A stretch of DNA of 64,000 nucleotides from JAICQM01 sp963781555 (lineage in GTDB: Bacteria; Chloroflexota; Limnocylindria; QHBO01), in contig CAWAGB010000006.1 of NCBI GenBank assembly GCA_963781555.1, forward strand, positions 434,001 to 498,000, given 5' to 3'. The notes under the pieces were generated by a model that saw nothing but the letters and a program-made list of their open reading frames with translations, was not told the DNA's origin and did not search any database. Each line of letters starts with the position of its first letter. Position 1 is the stretch's first letter. The translations under genes and the position numbers were made by a program. Shown in pieces: positions 51,846 through 60,272 of the stretch.

Positions 51846-52895
51846 CTAGCTGTCGAAGAGCCCTGGCTGGACCGAAGCCGCCGCCGCGCCCGGCGGCGGG
51901 GTCATCCCGAGGTGCTCCCAGCCCGATGCGGTGAGCTGGCGGCCGCGTGGCGTCCGCGACAGCAGCCCGATCTGCATGAGGTACGGCTCGACGACGTCCT
52001 CGATCGTCTCGATCGGCTCGGAGACGGTGGCGGCCATGGTGGACAGCCCCACCGGCCCGCCCGCGTGATGATCGGCCATCGCCTGCAGCAGTTGGCGATC
52101 CATCGCGTCGAGCCCGCGCTCGTCGATCTCGAGGAGCCGCAGCGCATCGGCGGCCAGCTCGGCGGTCACGCTGCCGTCGCCACCGCCGCGGACCTGGGCG
52201 TAGTCGCGGACGCGCTTGAGAAGCCGGTTCGCGATGCGTGGGGTCCCGCGCGAGCGGCCGGCCACGAGCGATGCGGCCTCATCGGTCAGTGGGACCTCGA
52301 GAAGGGCGGCCGAGCGACGCAGGATGCGCTCCAGCTCGGTCTGCGTGTAGTAGTCGAGGCGGTACGTCGCTCCGAAGCGGTCGCGCAGCGGGCCGGTGAT
52401 GCTGCCCACCCGGGTGGTGGCACCAATGACCGTGACGTGCTCGATCTGGAGCCGCACGGTGCGCGCCCCGGGACCCTTGCCGAGCACGAGGTCGAGGGCG
52501 TAGTCCTCCATCGCCGGATAGAGGATCTCCTCGACGGCGTGGCTGAGGCGGTGGATCTCATCGATGAACAGGACATCTCCGGCACCCAGGCCGGTGAGGA
52601 TGGCGGCCAGGTCGCCGGCACGCTCGATGGCCGGGCCGCTGGTGGTGCGGATCTGGGCGCCCATCTCCGCGGCGACGATGTTGGCGAGCGTCGTCTTGCC
52701 GAGGCCGGGTGGCCCGTACAGCAGGATGTGGTCAACCGGCTCGGACCGATGGCGGGCCGCGTCGATCAGGATCGCGAGGTTCTGCTTCACCTTGTCCTGG
52801 CCCGCGAACTCGTCGAGCCGGCGAGGCCGTACCGCGGACTCGAGCGACCGCTCCTCCTCGCCCACTTCGGCGCTGGTGACGCGCTCGATGGTCAT
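51846..52895 (-). CDS. ruvB: Holliday junction branch migration helicase RuvB
   Basis: AAA+ motor of the RuvAB complex. ESAVRPRRLDEFAGQDKVKQNLAILIDAARHR, then DHILLYGPPGLGKTTLANIVAAEMG (Walker A), TSGPAIERAGDLAAIL, VLFIDEIHRL (Walker B), ATTRVGSITGPLRDRFG (sensor 1 and Arg finger), SRGTPRIANRLLKRVRDYAQV and the winged helix GPVGLSTMAATVSEPIETIEDVVEPYLMQIGLLSRTPRGRQLT. 349 residues, intact. ruvA and ruvC are not in this window. The last residues (VQPGLFDS) resemble a clamp-binding peptide, an inference. Confidence 0.96.
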   Translation of the reverse strand: MTIERVTSAEVGEEERSLESAVRPRRLDEFAGQDKVKQNLAILIDAARHRSEPVDHILLYGPPGLGKTTLANIVAAEMGAQIRTTSGPAIERAGDLAAILTGLGAGDVLFIDEIHRLSHAVEEILYPAMEDYALDLVLGKGPGARTVRLQIEHVTVIGATTRVGSITGPLRDRFGATYRLDYYTQTELERILRRSAALLEVPLTDEAASLVAGRSRGTPRIANRLLKRVRDYAQVRGGGDGSVTAELAADALRLLEIDERGLDAMDRQLLQAMADHHAGGPVGLSTMAATVSEPIETIEDVVEPYLMQIGLLSRTPRGRQLTASGWEHLGMTPPPGAAAASVQPGLFDS

Positions 52896-52937
52896 GTGCG
52901 TGGCGCCCCGCTGCCCGAATCGAACATGTGAACGATT

Positions 52938-53513
52938 CTAGCGGTCGCCGAGGCGGTCCAGATCGGCAAGCGTGTCGACGTCCGGCACGTGGCCCGGCAT
53001 CTCGACGGCCACGACCCACTCGGGGTGCGCCGAAAGCAGGTCGCGAAGGCCCGCGTCGCCCGCCGCCTCGCCGATGAGGCCGAAGTGCGAGCGCTCCACG
53101 AGCACCGGGGGTGCAGCGCGGCCGCGGATGTGCGTGGCCACGATGGGCCGCTCGCCCCGGCCGGCAACCACCGCCGCGATCCGCTCGGCCGGCATGGTGG
53201 GCTGGTCCCCGAGCAGGATGACCGCCGCCTCGCAGGCCGGTGGCAGCGCCGCGAAGCCCATCTGGAGTGAATGGCTCATCCCGCGCCCCGGATGCGGGTT
53301 GCGGACCCAGCGCAGCCGTTCATCGGTCCAGTCGCGCGGCCGGGTCAGCCACACCGGCACGACCGCCACGATCGGAGCGAGGCCGACCTCCGCGGCACGC
53401 AGCAGCACGTGCTCGAGCAGCGTGCGTCCCTCGAGCAGGGCGAGCTGCTTCGCACCCCCGAACCGGCGCGACTCCCCCGCCGCCAGGATCACTGCCGCCA
53501 CCGTGCCGCTCAT
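52938..53513 (-). CDS. mocA: MobA/MocA-type molybdopterin nucleotidyltransferase
   Basis: 191 residues. Nucleotidyltransferase fold with VAAVILAAGESRRFGGAKQLALLEGRTLLEHVL (nucleotide-binding L-A-A-G-x-S-x-R-x-G and the substrate Lys), NPHPGRGMSHSLQMGFAAL, AAVILLGDQPTMPAERI (metal Asp of GDQP) and PEWVVAVEMPGHVPDVDTLADL (D-V-D-T end motif). The GDQP and DVDTP-like end are typical of MocA, which makes the cytidine form of molybdenum cofactor used by the xanthine dehydrogenase family. The xanthine dehydrogenase subunits 3 kb away support this. NboR- or IspD-like roles are less likely. Confidence 0.8.
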   Translation of the reverse strand: MSGTVAAVILAAGESRRFGGAKQLALLEGRTLLEHVLLRAAEVGLAPIVAVVPVWLTRPRDWTDERLRWVRNPHPGRGMSHSLQMGFAALPPACEAAVILLGDQPTMPAERIAAVVAGRGERPIVATHIRGRAAPPVLVERSHFGLIGEAAGDAGLRDLLSAHPEWVVAVEMPGHVPDVDTLADLDRLGDR

Positions 53514-53552
53514 GCTGGGTGGAGCCTAGCGCCCAGCGGGTAGCATCGGGGC

Positions 53553-54878
53553 GTGAGCGGCCCCCTACTGCCCGACCGAGGTCCCTTTGCGCTGCGCGCC
53601 CGCCTCCTCACCCCGCTCGCGAGCGGCGGTCACCGGTGGGAGCCGGACGCACTGGTCAGCGTCACGGAGGACGGCCGCATCGACCGGGTGGGCGCGTGGG
53701 ATGGATCGGCTGCGGTCGACGTCCGGCCGTGGGTCGTGATGCCAGGCATGGTCGACCTTCATGCCCACCTGCCGCAGCTGCCCAATGTCGGGCGTGGGGC
53801 GGGGCTGGACCTGCTGACGTGGCTGGAGCGTTACATCTTCCCGCTCGAGCAGGCATTCGACCGTCCCGTCGCGGAGCGGCTCGCCCCCGCGGCGTTCCGC
53901 GCCTTTGCCGCTGCCGGCTCGACCACCGTGCTGCTCTACGGCGCCGTGTACGAGGACTCGCTCGATGCGGCCTTCGAGGCGGCGGAGGCGCACGGGATCC
54001 GGGCGGTGATCGGCAAGGTCATGATGGATCGCCTGCGCTACGACCCAACCGTCTCCGACACCCAGGTTCTTGAGACCTCCCTCCGCCAGAGCGCTGACCT
54101 CATCGACCGCTGGCATGGCCGCGACGACGGCCGCCTCCGCTACGCGGTGACGCCGCGCTTCGCGGTCTCCTGCTCCTCCGACATGCTCCGCGCCTCCGCC
54201 GAACTGGCCGGCGCCACCGGGGCGTACTGGCAGACTCACCTCGCCGAGGATCGCGGCGAGATCGCGGAGGTCGCGCGCCTCTTCCCCGAGGCAACGGACT
54301 ACACCGATGTCTACGCCCGCGCCGGCGGACTCGGCCCACGCTCGGTGTTCGCGCACGCCGTCCACCTCGGGGACGCGGAGGTGGCGCGCCTGGTGGCGAG
54401 CGGCTCGCACGTGGCGCACTGCCCGGCGTCGAATCTCTTCCTTGCCTCCGGCGCCATGCCGCTCGCCGCGTACCTGGCCGCCGGCCTCTCGGTGGGACTC
54501 GGATCCGACGTGGCGGCCGGTCCAGATCTCTCGCTGTTCGGGGTCATGCGCGCCGGCGCCTACACTCAGAACGGCCGCCGCTCGATGCTGGGCGACACCG
54601 CGCCGCCGCTCGGCCCGCTCGACTGGCTGACGCTCGGCTCGCTGGGTGGCGCGAGAGCCCTGGGGATGGACGCGGAGATCGGTTCGGTCGAGGTTGGCAA
54701 GGAGGCGGATTTGATCTGCGTCGATGCCTCGCTCACCGATCCACTGCCCGGCATCGCCCCCGCGGCGGTGGAAGCGGAGGACGAGGGATCCGATGTCGCG
54801 TCGCGGCTCATCTTTCGCGGTCACCGCGACATGGTTCGCGCGGCATGGGTCCGCGGCCGCCGACTGGACGGCCGGTAG
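53553..54878 (+). CDS. guaD: Guanine deaminase
   Basis: Deaminates guanine to xanthine. 441 residues of the amidohydrolase superfamily: VVMPGMVDLHAHLPQLPNVGRG (metal HxH), DLLTWLERYIFPLEQAF, TTVLLYGAVYEDSLDAAF, KVMMDRL, YAVTPRFAVSCSSDMLRA, WQTHLAEDRGEI (metal His), SVFAHAVHLGD (His), HCPASNLFLASGAMPL and VGLGSDVAAGPDLSLFGVMRA (metal Asp). The LLTWLERYIFPLE block and P-R-F segment mark GuaD rather than cytosine deaminase. GTG 53553 is 39 bases from the divergent MocA gene. Xanthine would feed the downstream xanthine dehydrogenase. Confidence 0.88.
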   Translation: MSGPLLPDRGPFALRARLLTPLASGGHRWEPDALVSVTEDGRIDRVGAWDGSAAVDVRPWVVMPGMVDLHAHLPQLPNVGRGAGLDLLTWLERYIFPLEQAFDRPVAERLAPAAFRAFAAAGSTTVLLYGAVYEDSLDAAFEAAEAHGIRAVIGKVMMDRLRYDPTVSDTQVLETSLRQSADLIDRWHGRDDGRLRYAVTPRFAVSCSSDMLRASAELAGATGAYWQTHLAEDRGEIAEVARLFPEATDYTDVYARAGGLGPRSVFAHAVHLGDAEVARLVASGSHVAHCPASNLFLASGAMPLAAYLAAGLSVGLGSDVAAGPDLSLFGVMRAGAYTQNGRRSMLGDTAPPLGPLDWLTLGSLGGARALGMDAEIGSVEVGKEADLICVDASLTDPLPGIAPAAVEAEDEGSDVASRLIFRGHRDMVRAAWVRGRRLDGR

Positions 54879-54882
54879 CCGG

Positions 54883-56481
54883 GTGAGCGCGACGGTGGAC
54901 ATCCTGATCACGAACGGGGCCCTCGTCGACGGGAGCGGCGCGGCTGCACGCACAGGGTCCCTGGCCATCTCAGACGGGCGCCTGCGCCTCCTGCCGCCCG
55001 ACGCGACGCCGCCGGCGGCGGCGCGGCTCATCGACGCGCGGGGGATGGTCGTCGCGCCGGGCTTCATCGATCTGCACTCGCACGGCGGCCTCGCCGTGCT
55101 GGCCGACCCGCGCCACGAGCCGAAGGTGAGCCAGGGCGTCACCAGCGAGATCATCGGGGTGGATGGCAACGGCTACGCGCCGTTCCAGGGCCACGAGGAC
55201 CTGCTGCAGTTCGTGGACCTCAACGCAGGCCTCGATGGCCGGCCGGAGATCCGCTTCGACTGGGACACGTTCGCCTCCTACCTGCGCCGCTACGACGCGG
55301 GGCAGGCGGTCAACGTCGGCGTCATGGTCGGCAACAGCGCCCTGCGCATCGCCGCCGTGGGCTGGGATGACCTCCCGGCAACCGAGGCAGCGGTACGTGA
55401 TATGCGCGCGATGCTTCGCGAGGCAATGCAGGACGGCGCCTTCGGCGTCTCCAGCGGCCTGGACTATCCGCCCGGCGCCTTCGCCACCACCGACGAGCTG
55501 GCGAGCCTGACGAACGAGGCGGCGCGGCTCGACGGCTTCTATCACACCCATGTCCGCTACCCACTCGGCGACCGCTTCCTCGACCCCTTCCGGGAGGCGC
55601 TCGAGATCGGGCGCCGCGGGGAGGGACCAGCGCACCTCACCCACTTCTATCACCGCCAGTCCTACCCGGGCAGCGGGGAGCAGATGCTTTCCCTGGTCGA
55701 TGATGCCCGCGCGCAGGGGCGCGACGTGACCTTCGATACCTACCCGTACGAGTGGGCGTCGACGCGGCTGCTCATCCAGCTCCCGCTGTGGATCCAGTCC
55801 GGCGGACCGGCGCTGTTGAAGGAGCGCCTCGCCGATGGAACGGCGCGTGATCGGGTACGCGCCGAGCTGCGATCTCGTGGGGCCGCGTACGCGTCATCGG
55901 CCGGCTGGGCAGACGTCCGGCTCGGTGCATTCACCCGCCCCGACAATCTCCGGTGGGAGTCGCGCACCCTCGCCCATGTGATGGACGAGCGGGGCGTCGA
56001 CGCCGTCGACGCGATCTGCGACCTGCTGCTCAGCGAGAACCTGGGCGTGACACAGGTGACCTCGGGGCCATGGACCGATGGGCTGCGCCGCTTCCTCGCC
56101 CACCCGGGCGCGATGATCGGCACCGACTCGACCTTCTTCGGGGCAAAACCCTCACCGCGGACGTACGGCTCCTATCCGCGCATCCTCGGCCAGTTCGTGC
56201 GTGAGGAGGCGCTGTTGAGCCTCGAGGACGCGGTGCACCGCATGACCGGCGCCCCCGCCGCCAGGCTGGGCCTGCGCGAGCGCGGTCTCCTGCGGGACGG
56301 CCACGCCGCAGACATCGTCGTCTTCGATCCCGTCCGCGTCCGCGCCATGGCCACCTTCGACGAGCCGCGCCAGCTGTCGGAGGGAATCTCCCACGTCCTC
56401 GTCAACGGAGTGGCGGTGATCGACGAGGGCCGCCATACCGGCGCGACGCCGGGGCGGGCACTGCGCCACGGAGCCGACTAG
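54883..56481 (+). CDS. N-acyl-D-amino-acid deacylase-like amidohydrolase
   Basis: 532 residues from GTG 54883. Amidohydrolase_3-type: VDILITNGALVDGSGAAARTGSLAISDGRL, APGFIDLHSHGG (metal HxH), KVSQGVTSEIIGVDGNGYAPF, DGAFGVSSGLDYPPGAFATTDEL, GFYHTHVRYP, GPAHLTHFYHR, TFDTYPYEWAST and MIGTDSTFFGAKPSPRTYGSYPRILG. The SSGL-Y-P-G and T-D-x-x-F...P-R-x-Y-G-x-F/Y-P blocks are typical of D-aminoacylases. The metal Cys of the usual G-N-C-G motif is absent here (GVDGNGYAP), so metal coordination and substrate may differ. It sits between guaD and xanthine dehydrogenase genes; a role in nitrogen salvage is inferred. Confidence 0.78.
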   Translation: MSATVDILITNGALVDGSGAAARTGSLAISDGRLRLLPPDATPPAAARLIDARGMVVAPGFIDLHSHGGLAVLADPRHEPKVSQGVTSEIIGVDGNGYAPFQGHEDLLQFVDLNAGLDGRPEIRFDWDTFASYLRRYDAGQAVNVGVMVGNSALRIAAVGWDDLPATEAAVRDMRAMLREAMQDGAFGVSSGLDYPPGAFATTDELASLTNEAARLDGFYHTHVRYPLGDRFLDPFREALEIGRRGEGPAHLTHFYHRQSYPGSGEQMLSLVDDARAQGRDVTFDTYPYEWASTRLLIQLPLWIQSGGPALLKERLADGTARDRVRAELRSRGAAYASSAGWADVRLGAFTRPDNLRWESRTLAHVMDERGVDAVDAICDLLLSENLGVTQVTSGPWTDGLRRFLAHPGAMIGTDSTFFGAKPSPRTYGSYPRILGQFVREEALLSLEDAVHRMTGAPAARLGLRERGLLRDGHAADIVVFDPVRVRAMATFDEPRQLSEGISHVLVNGVAVIDEGRHTGATPGRALRHGAD

Positions 56482-56537
56482 CCGCGACCTTCGCGGAGCT
56501 ACTCGCCGACCGAGTGCGCGACCGCTAGGATGCACCG

Positions 56538-58943
56538 ATGGATCGGCCGAGCCTGACGACCCGCACCCTCCCGCCGGGCACGGCGTCCCCTGCCGTGGCA
56601 CCCGCCGACACGGTGCCGCTGATCATCCCGCCGCACACCCAGGTCCCCGGTCGCGCGCGGGGTGCTGCTCCCCTCCGCCGCGAGGGGCCGGCGAAGCTGA
56701 CGGGCGCGGCCCGGTACACCGACGACCTCGTCTTCCCGGGAGCGTGGTACGGCGCCACGCTCCGTTCGACCGAGCCGCACGCGCGGTTCATCGGCCTGGA
56801 GCTCGACGAGGCGTTCGACTGGAAGAAGGTGGTCGTGGTCACGGCGGCCGACATCCCGGGCGACAACGTCGTGAGCCTGATCGACGACGACCAGCCGGTG
56901 CTGGTGCCGGTCGGGGGTGAGATCCGTCACCAGGCAGAGGCGTGCGCCCTGATCGCGGCACCCGACCGCGCAACGCTTCGCGCGGCCCGAAGCCATGCCC
57001 ACCTCGTCACCGAGCGCCTGCCCGCGACATTCGACCCCCTGGAGAGCGATCGCCAGTTCGCCGAGTACACGGTCGCGCGCGGTGACGCGAGCGCGGCCAT
57101 GGCCGCCGCCGCGACGGTCATCGAGGGCACGTATCGGGTCGGCCACCAGGAGCAGCTCTACATCGAGAACCAGGCGATGATCGCGATCCCGGAGGAGAAC
57201 GGCGGAGTCACGGTCCACGGCTCGCTGCAGTGCCCGTATTACATCCACAAGGCCATGAAGCGCGCCCTGAGGATGGGCGACGAGCTGGCGGTCGTGGTCC
57301 AGGCCGAGACGGGCGGCGGCTTCGGCGGCAAGGAGGAGTACCCCAGCATCATCGCGCTCCACGCTGCGCTGCTCGCGCTCAAATGCCGCCGCCCGGTTCG
57401 CATGATCTACGACCGCCACGAGGACATCAGCGCCACCACCAAGCGTCATCCGGCGGTGATCCGCTATCGCAGCGGCGTGGACGACGCCGGCGAGCTGGTG
57501 GCGCAGGAGATCGAGGTGATCATGGACGGCGGGGCGTACTGCACGCTCACGCCGGTCGTGCTGTCGCGCGGCATCCTGCATGCCGGCGGGCCATATCGGT
57601 GCGAGAACGTTCGCATCACCGGACGCGCCATGGCAACCAACACCCCGCCGAACGGTGCGTTTCGCGGCTTCGGCGCGCCACAGACCGAGTTCGCCGCCGA
57701 GATGCAGGTCAACCGCATCGCTGAGGCGCTCGACATGAGCCCGCTCGACCTGCGACGGCGCTGGGTGTACCGCACGGGCGACACGACGCCGACCGGACAG
57801 GTGCTGCGCGAATCGGTGGCCGGCATCGAGGTCCTGGAGGCGGCCGCGGAGGCATCGGCCTTCGACCGCTCGCACGCGCAGACGCGAGCCATGCGCGAGG
57901 CACGCACCGATGGTGCCCGCCAGGCGTCAGGGATCGGCATGGCGCTGGCCTGGCACGGCGCCGGATTCACCGGCTCGGGCGAGGTCCGGATGGGTTCGGT
58001 CGCATCGGTCGAGCTGACCCACGATGGTCGGATCCGGATCCTGACCGCTTCGACAGAGATGGGCCAGGGCACCAAGACGATCTTCCCGCAGCTGGTCGCC
58101 GACGTCCTGGGAGTCGAGATCGACGAGGTCGAGCTGGCGCCCCAGGACACCTCGATCGTGCCGGACTCCGGCCCCACGGTCGCCTCCCGCACGGCCATGG
58201 TGGTCGGCGGGCTCATCATCACGGCCGCAGGCAAGCTGCGGGCACAGGTCGAGGAGCGCAGCGGCCGGCCGTTCCGCGACGCGTACCGCGACGCGGGACC
58301 GCTCCGCATCGACGAGCGCTTCGCCCCCTACCCCGGCGAGCCGTTCGACGACAAGGCCTACACCGGGGACGCCTACCCGGCCTTCGGGTGGGCGGCGTGC
58401 GTGGTTCGCGTCGACGTCGATCTCGACTCCGGTGAGGTGGCAGTCCGCGACTGCGTTGCCGCCGACGACGTCGGTCGCGTCATCCACCCCGTCCTGGCCG
58501 AGGGACAGGTGGAGGGCGGCACGTTGCAGGCCATCGGCTACGCCACCATCGAGGAGATGAAGCTGGTCGACGGGCGTTACCTCAATGACCGATTGGCCAC
58601 GTACCTGATCCCGACGGCCCTCGACGCGCCGCGCATCCAATCCATCCTCGTGGAGGCGCCATACTCGGGTGTGCCGCACGGCGCCAAGGGCATTGGGGAA
58701 CTGCCGATGGACGTCGGCGCGCCGGCGGTTGTAGCCGCCATCCACGACGCCACCGGGGTATGGATCCACGATCTGCCGGCCTCCCCGGAGCGAATCATCG
58801 CGGCGCTCACCGACGGTCCCATGCCCCAGCCGCCCGGCATCTCCGTCGAGGCGCCGGCACCGCGCACCCCGCCCATCGAGCACCTGCCGCGCGGCGGCGA
58901 CGAAATTCCCTTGCGCGCACCGGCTCCCGAGGGCGAGTCGTGA
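56538..58943 (+). CDS. xdhA: Xanthine dehydrogenase family, molybdenum-binding subunit
   Basis: 801 residues, the catalytic subunit with molybdopterin. REGPAKLTGAARYTDDLVFPGAWYGATLRS starts the Ald_Xan_dh_C domain; VGHQEQLYIENQAMIAIPEE, QAETGGGFGGKEEYPSIIALHAALLA, PNGAFRGFGAPQTEFAAEMQV, TASTEMGQGTKTIFPQLVADVLG and the catalytic Glu in HGAKGIGELPM follow. GAFRGFGAPQ is the xanthine dehydrogenase form and differs from the AYxCSFR loop of CO dehydrogenase. A 40-residue N-terminal extension rich in Pro is unusual. Order xdhA-xdhC-xdhB with small overlaps indicates an operon; the substrate is inferred as xanthine or hypoxanthine from guaD next door. Confidence 0.88.
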   Translation: MDRPSLTTRTLPPGTASPAVAPADTVPLIIPPHTQVPGRARGAAPLRREGPAKLTGAARYTDDLVFPGAWYGATLRSTEPHARFIGLELDEAFDWKKVVVVTAADIPGDNVVSLIDDDQPVLVPVGGEIRHQAEACALIAAPDRATLRAARSHAHLVTERLPATFDPLESDRQFAEYTVARGDASAAMAAAATVIEGTYRVGHQEQLYIENQAMIAIPEENGGVTVHGSLQCPYYIHKAMKRALRMGDELAVVVQAETGGGFGGKEEYPSIIALHAALLALKCRRPVRMIYDRHEDISATTKRHPAVIRYRSGVDDAGELVAQEIEVIMDGGAYCTLTPVVLSRGILHAGGPYRCENVRITGRAMATNTPPNGAFRGFGAPQTEFAAEMQVNRIAEALDMSPLDLRRRWVYRTGDTTPTGQVLRESVAGIEVLEAAAEASAFDRSHAQTRAMREARTDGARQASGIGMALAWHGAGFTGSGEVRMGSVASVELTHDGRIRILTASTEMGQGTKTIFPQLVADVLGVEIDEVELAPQDTSIVPDSGPTVASRTAMVVGGLIITAAGKLRAQVEERSGRPFRDAYRDAGPLRIDERFAPYPGEPFDDKAYTGDAYPAFGWAACVVRVDVDLDSGEVAVRDCVAADDVGRVIHPVLAEGQVEGGTLQAIGYATIEEMKLVDGRYLNDRLATYLIPTALDAPRIQSILVEAPYSGVPHGAKGIGELPMDVGAPAVVAAIHDATGVWIHDLPASPERIIAALTDGPMPQPPGISVEAPAPRTPPIEHLPRGGDEIPLRAPAPEGES

Positions 58944-59407
58944 GCTTCGCGTTCACCGTCAACGGCTCCCCCGTCGAGGTCGAGGCGGCGGGCAGCCGGC
59001 GGCTGCTCGACGTACTGCGAGAGGACCTCGCCCTGACGGGCACCAAGGAGGGCTGCGGCGAGGGCGAGTGCGGCGCCTGCAGCGTCCTGCTGGATGGTGC
59101 GGTGGTCGACGCGTGCCTGGTCCCGGTGAGCCAGGCGCAGGGTGCATCGGTCCGGACGGTAGAGGGGCTGGCGACCGATGGTCGCCTTGACGAGCTGCAG
59201 GCCGCCTTCCTGGAGACCGGCGGCGCGCAATGCGGGATCTGCACGCCCGGGATGCTGATGGCCGGGGTGGCGTTCCTCACGTCCGGTGCCGAAGCCAGCG
59301 AGGAGAACATCCGCGAGGCGATTGCCGGCAACCTCTGCCGCTGCACCGGCTACACCAAGATCGTCGAGGCCATCGCGCTGGCGGCGGACCGGGGTGCGTA
59401 CCGATGA
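58940..59407 (+). CDS. xdhC: Xanthine dehydrogenase family, [2Fe-2S] subunit
   Basis: 155 residues starting at GTG 58940 (overlaps xdhA by four bases). The ferredoxin-type cluster is bound by Cys residues in TKEGCGEGECGACSVLLDGAVVDACL; the second cluster domain has GGAQCGICTPGMLMAG and GNLCRCTGYTKIVEAI. This is the standard small electron-transfer subunit. GTG at 58940 leads straight into FAFTVNGSPVEVE. It overlaps xdhB by four bases. Confidence 0.93.
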   Translation: MSFAFTVNGSPVEVEAAGSRRLLDVLREDLALTGTKEGCGEGECGACSVLLDGAVVDACLVPVSQAQGASVRTVEGLATDGRLDELQAAFLETGGAQCGICTPGMLMAGVAFLTSGAEASEENIREAIAGNLCRCTGYTKIVEAIALAADRGAYR

Positions 59408-60270
59408 CCGCCCTCGAGCCGCCGCTCACCAGCCCGCGGACCCTGGACGAGGCGTACGGCCTCCTCGCCCAGGCGAGGTGGCGTCCCATCGCGGGTGGCA
59501 CCGACCTGATGGTCCAGCTCACCGGCGAGCTGGGCGAGCCACCGGAGCGGCTGCTCGACGTGTGGCTGCTCGACGAGCTGCGGGGCATCACCCACGAGGG
59601 CGACGCCATCACGATCGGCGCGCTGACGACCTACACCGAGCTGCGCCGCTCTCCCATCGTCGCCGAGTTCCTGCCCGCGCTCACCGAAGCGGCGGCCACC
59701 ATCGGTGCCGCCCAGATCCAGAACCGCGGCACCGTCGGCGGCAACATCGCCAACGCCTCGCCCGCCGGCGACACGCTGCCCATCTGGCTGGCAACGGACG
59801 CCGAGATCGTGGTCGGCTCGTCGCGCGGGGTGCGGGCCGTCCCGGCGGGCGCGTTCTGGCCGGCCTATCGCCGCACGGCGCGCGCGGACGACGAGCTGGT
59901 GCTGCGCGTCCGCATTCCTCTTGCCTCGGACCGTCAGCTTCGCTACCGCAAGGTCGGCACGCGGCGCGCCCAGGCGATCAGCAAGGTCGTGATCGCCGCC
60001 TCCTGGCGGGCAGCCGGCGACGCACCCGACTCCCCCTGGACCGATGTCCACGTGGCACTCGGCTCCATGGCCGCCACCCCCATCCGTGCGACCGCCACGG
60101 AAGCAGTCATGGAAGGCGCCAGACCGGACGCCGCGACCGCTGAACGGGCCGTCGCCGCCCTCGCCGCCGAGCTGCACCCGATCGACGACGTGCGCTCGAC
60201 GGCGGACTACCGGCGCGTCGTGGCCGGCCGCGTCCTGCAACGGCTCGTCCGCGAGGCGGGAGGCTGGTAG
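59404..60270 (+). CDS. xdhB: Xanthine dehydrogenase family, FAD-binding subunit
   Basis: 288 residues. FAD-binding PCMH-type domain: TSPRTLDEAYGLLA, WRPIAGGTDLMVQ, ITIGALTTYTELRRSPIVAEFLPALTEAAATIGAAQIQNRGTVGGNIANASPAGDTLPIWLATDAEI (flavin-binding TVGGNIANASPAGD), and the CO_deh_flav_C part (YRKVGTRRAQAISKVVIAA). ATG 59404 overlaps xdhC. It transfers electrons from the Fe-S subunit to NAD+ or another acceptor. Confidence 0.92.
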   Translation: MTALEPPLTSPRTLDEAYGLLAQARWRPIAGGTDLMVQLTGELGEPPERLLDVWLLDELRGITHEGDAITIGALTTYTELRRSPIVAEFLPALTEAAATIGAAQIQNRGTVGGNIANASPAGDTLPIWLATDAEIVVGSSRGVRAVPAGAFWPAYRRTARADDELVLRVRIPLASDRQLRYRKVGTRRAQAISKVVIAASWRAAGDAPDSPWTDVHVALGSMAATPIRATATEAVMEGARPDAATAERAVAALAAELHPIDDVRSTADYRRVVAGRVLQRLVREAGGW

Positions 60271-60272
60271 CC

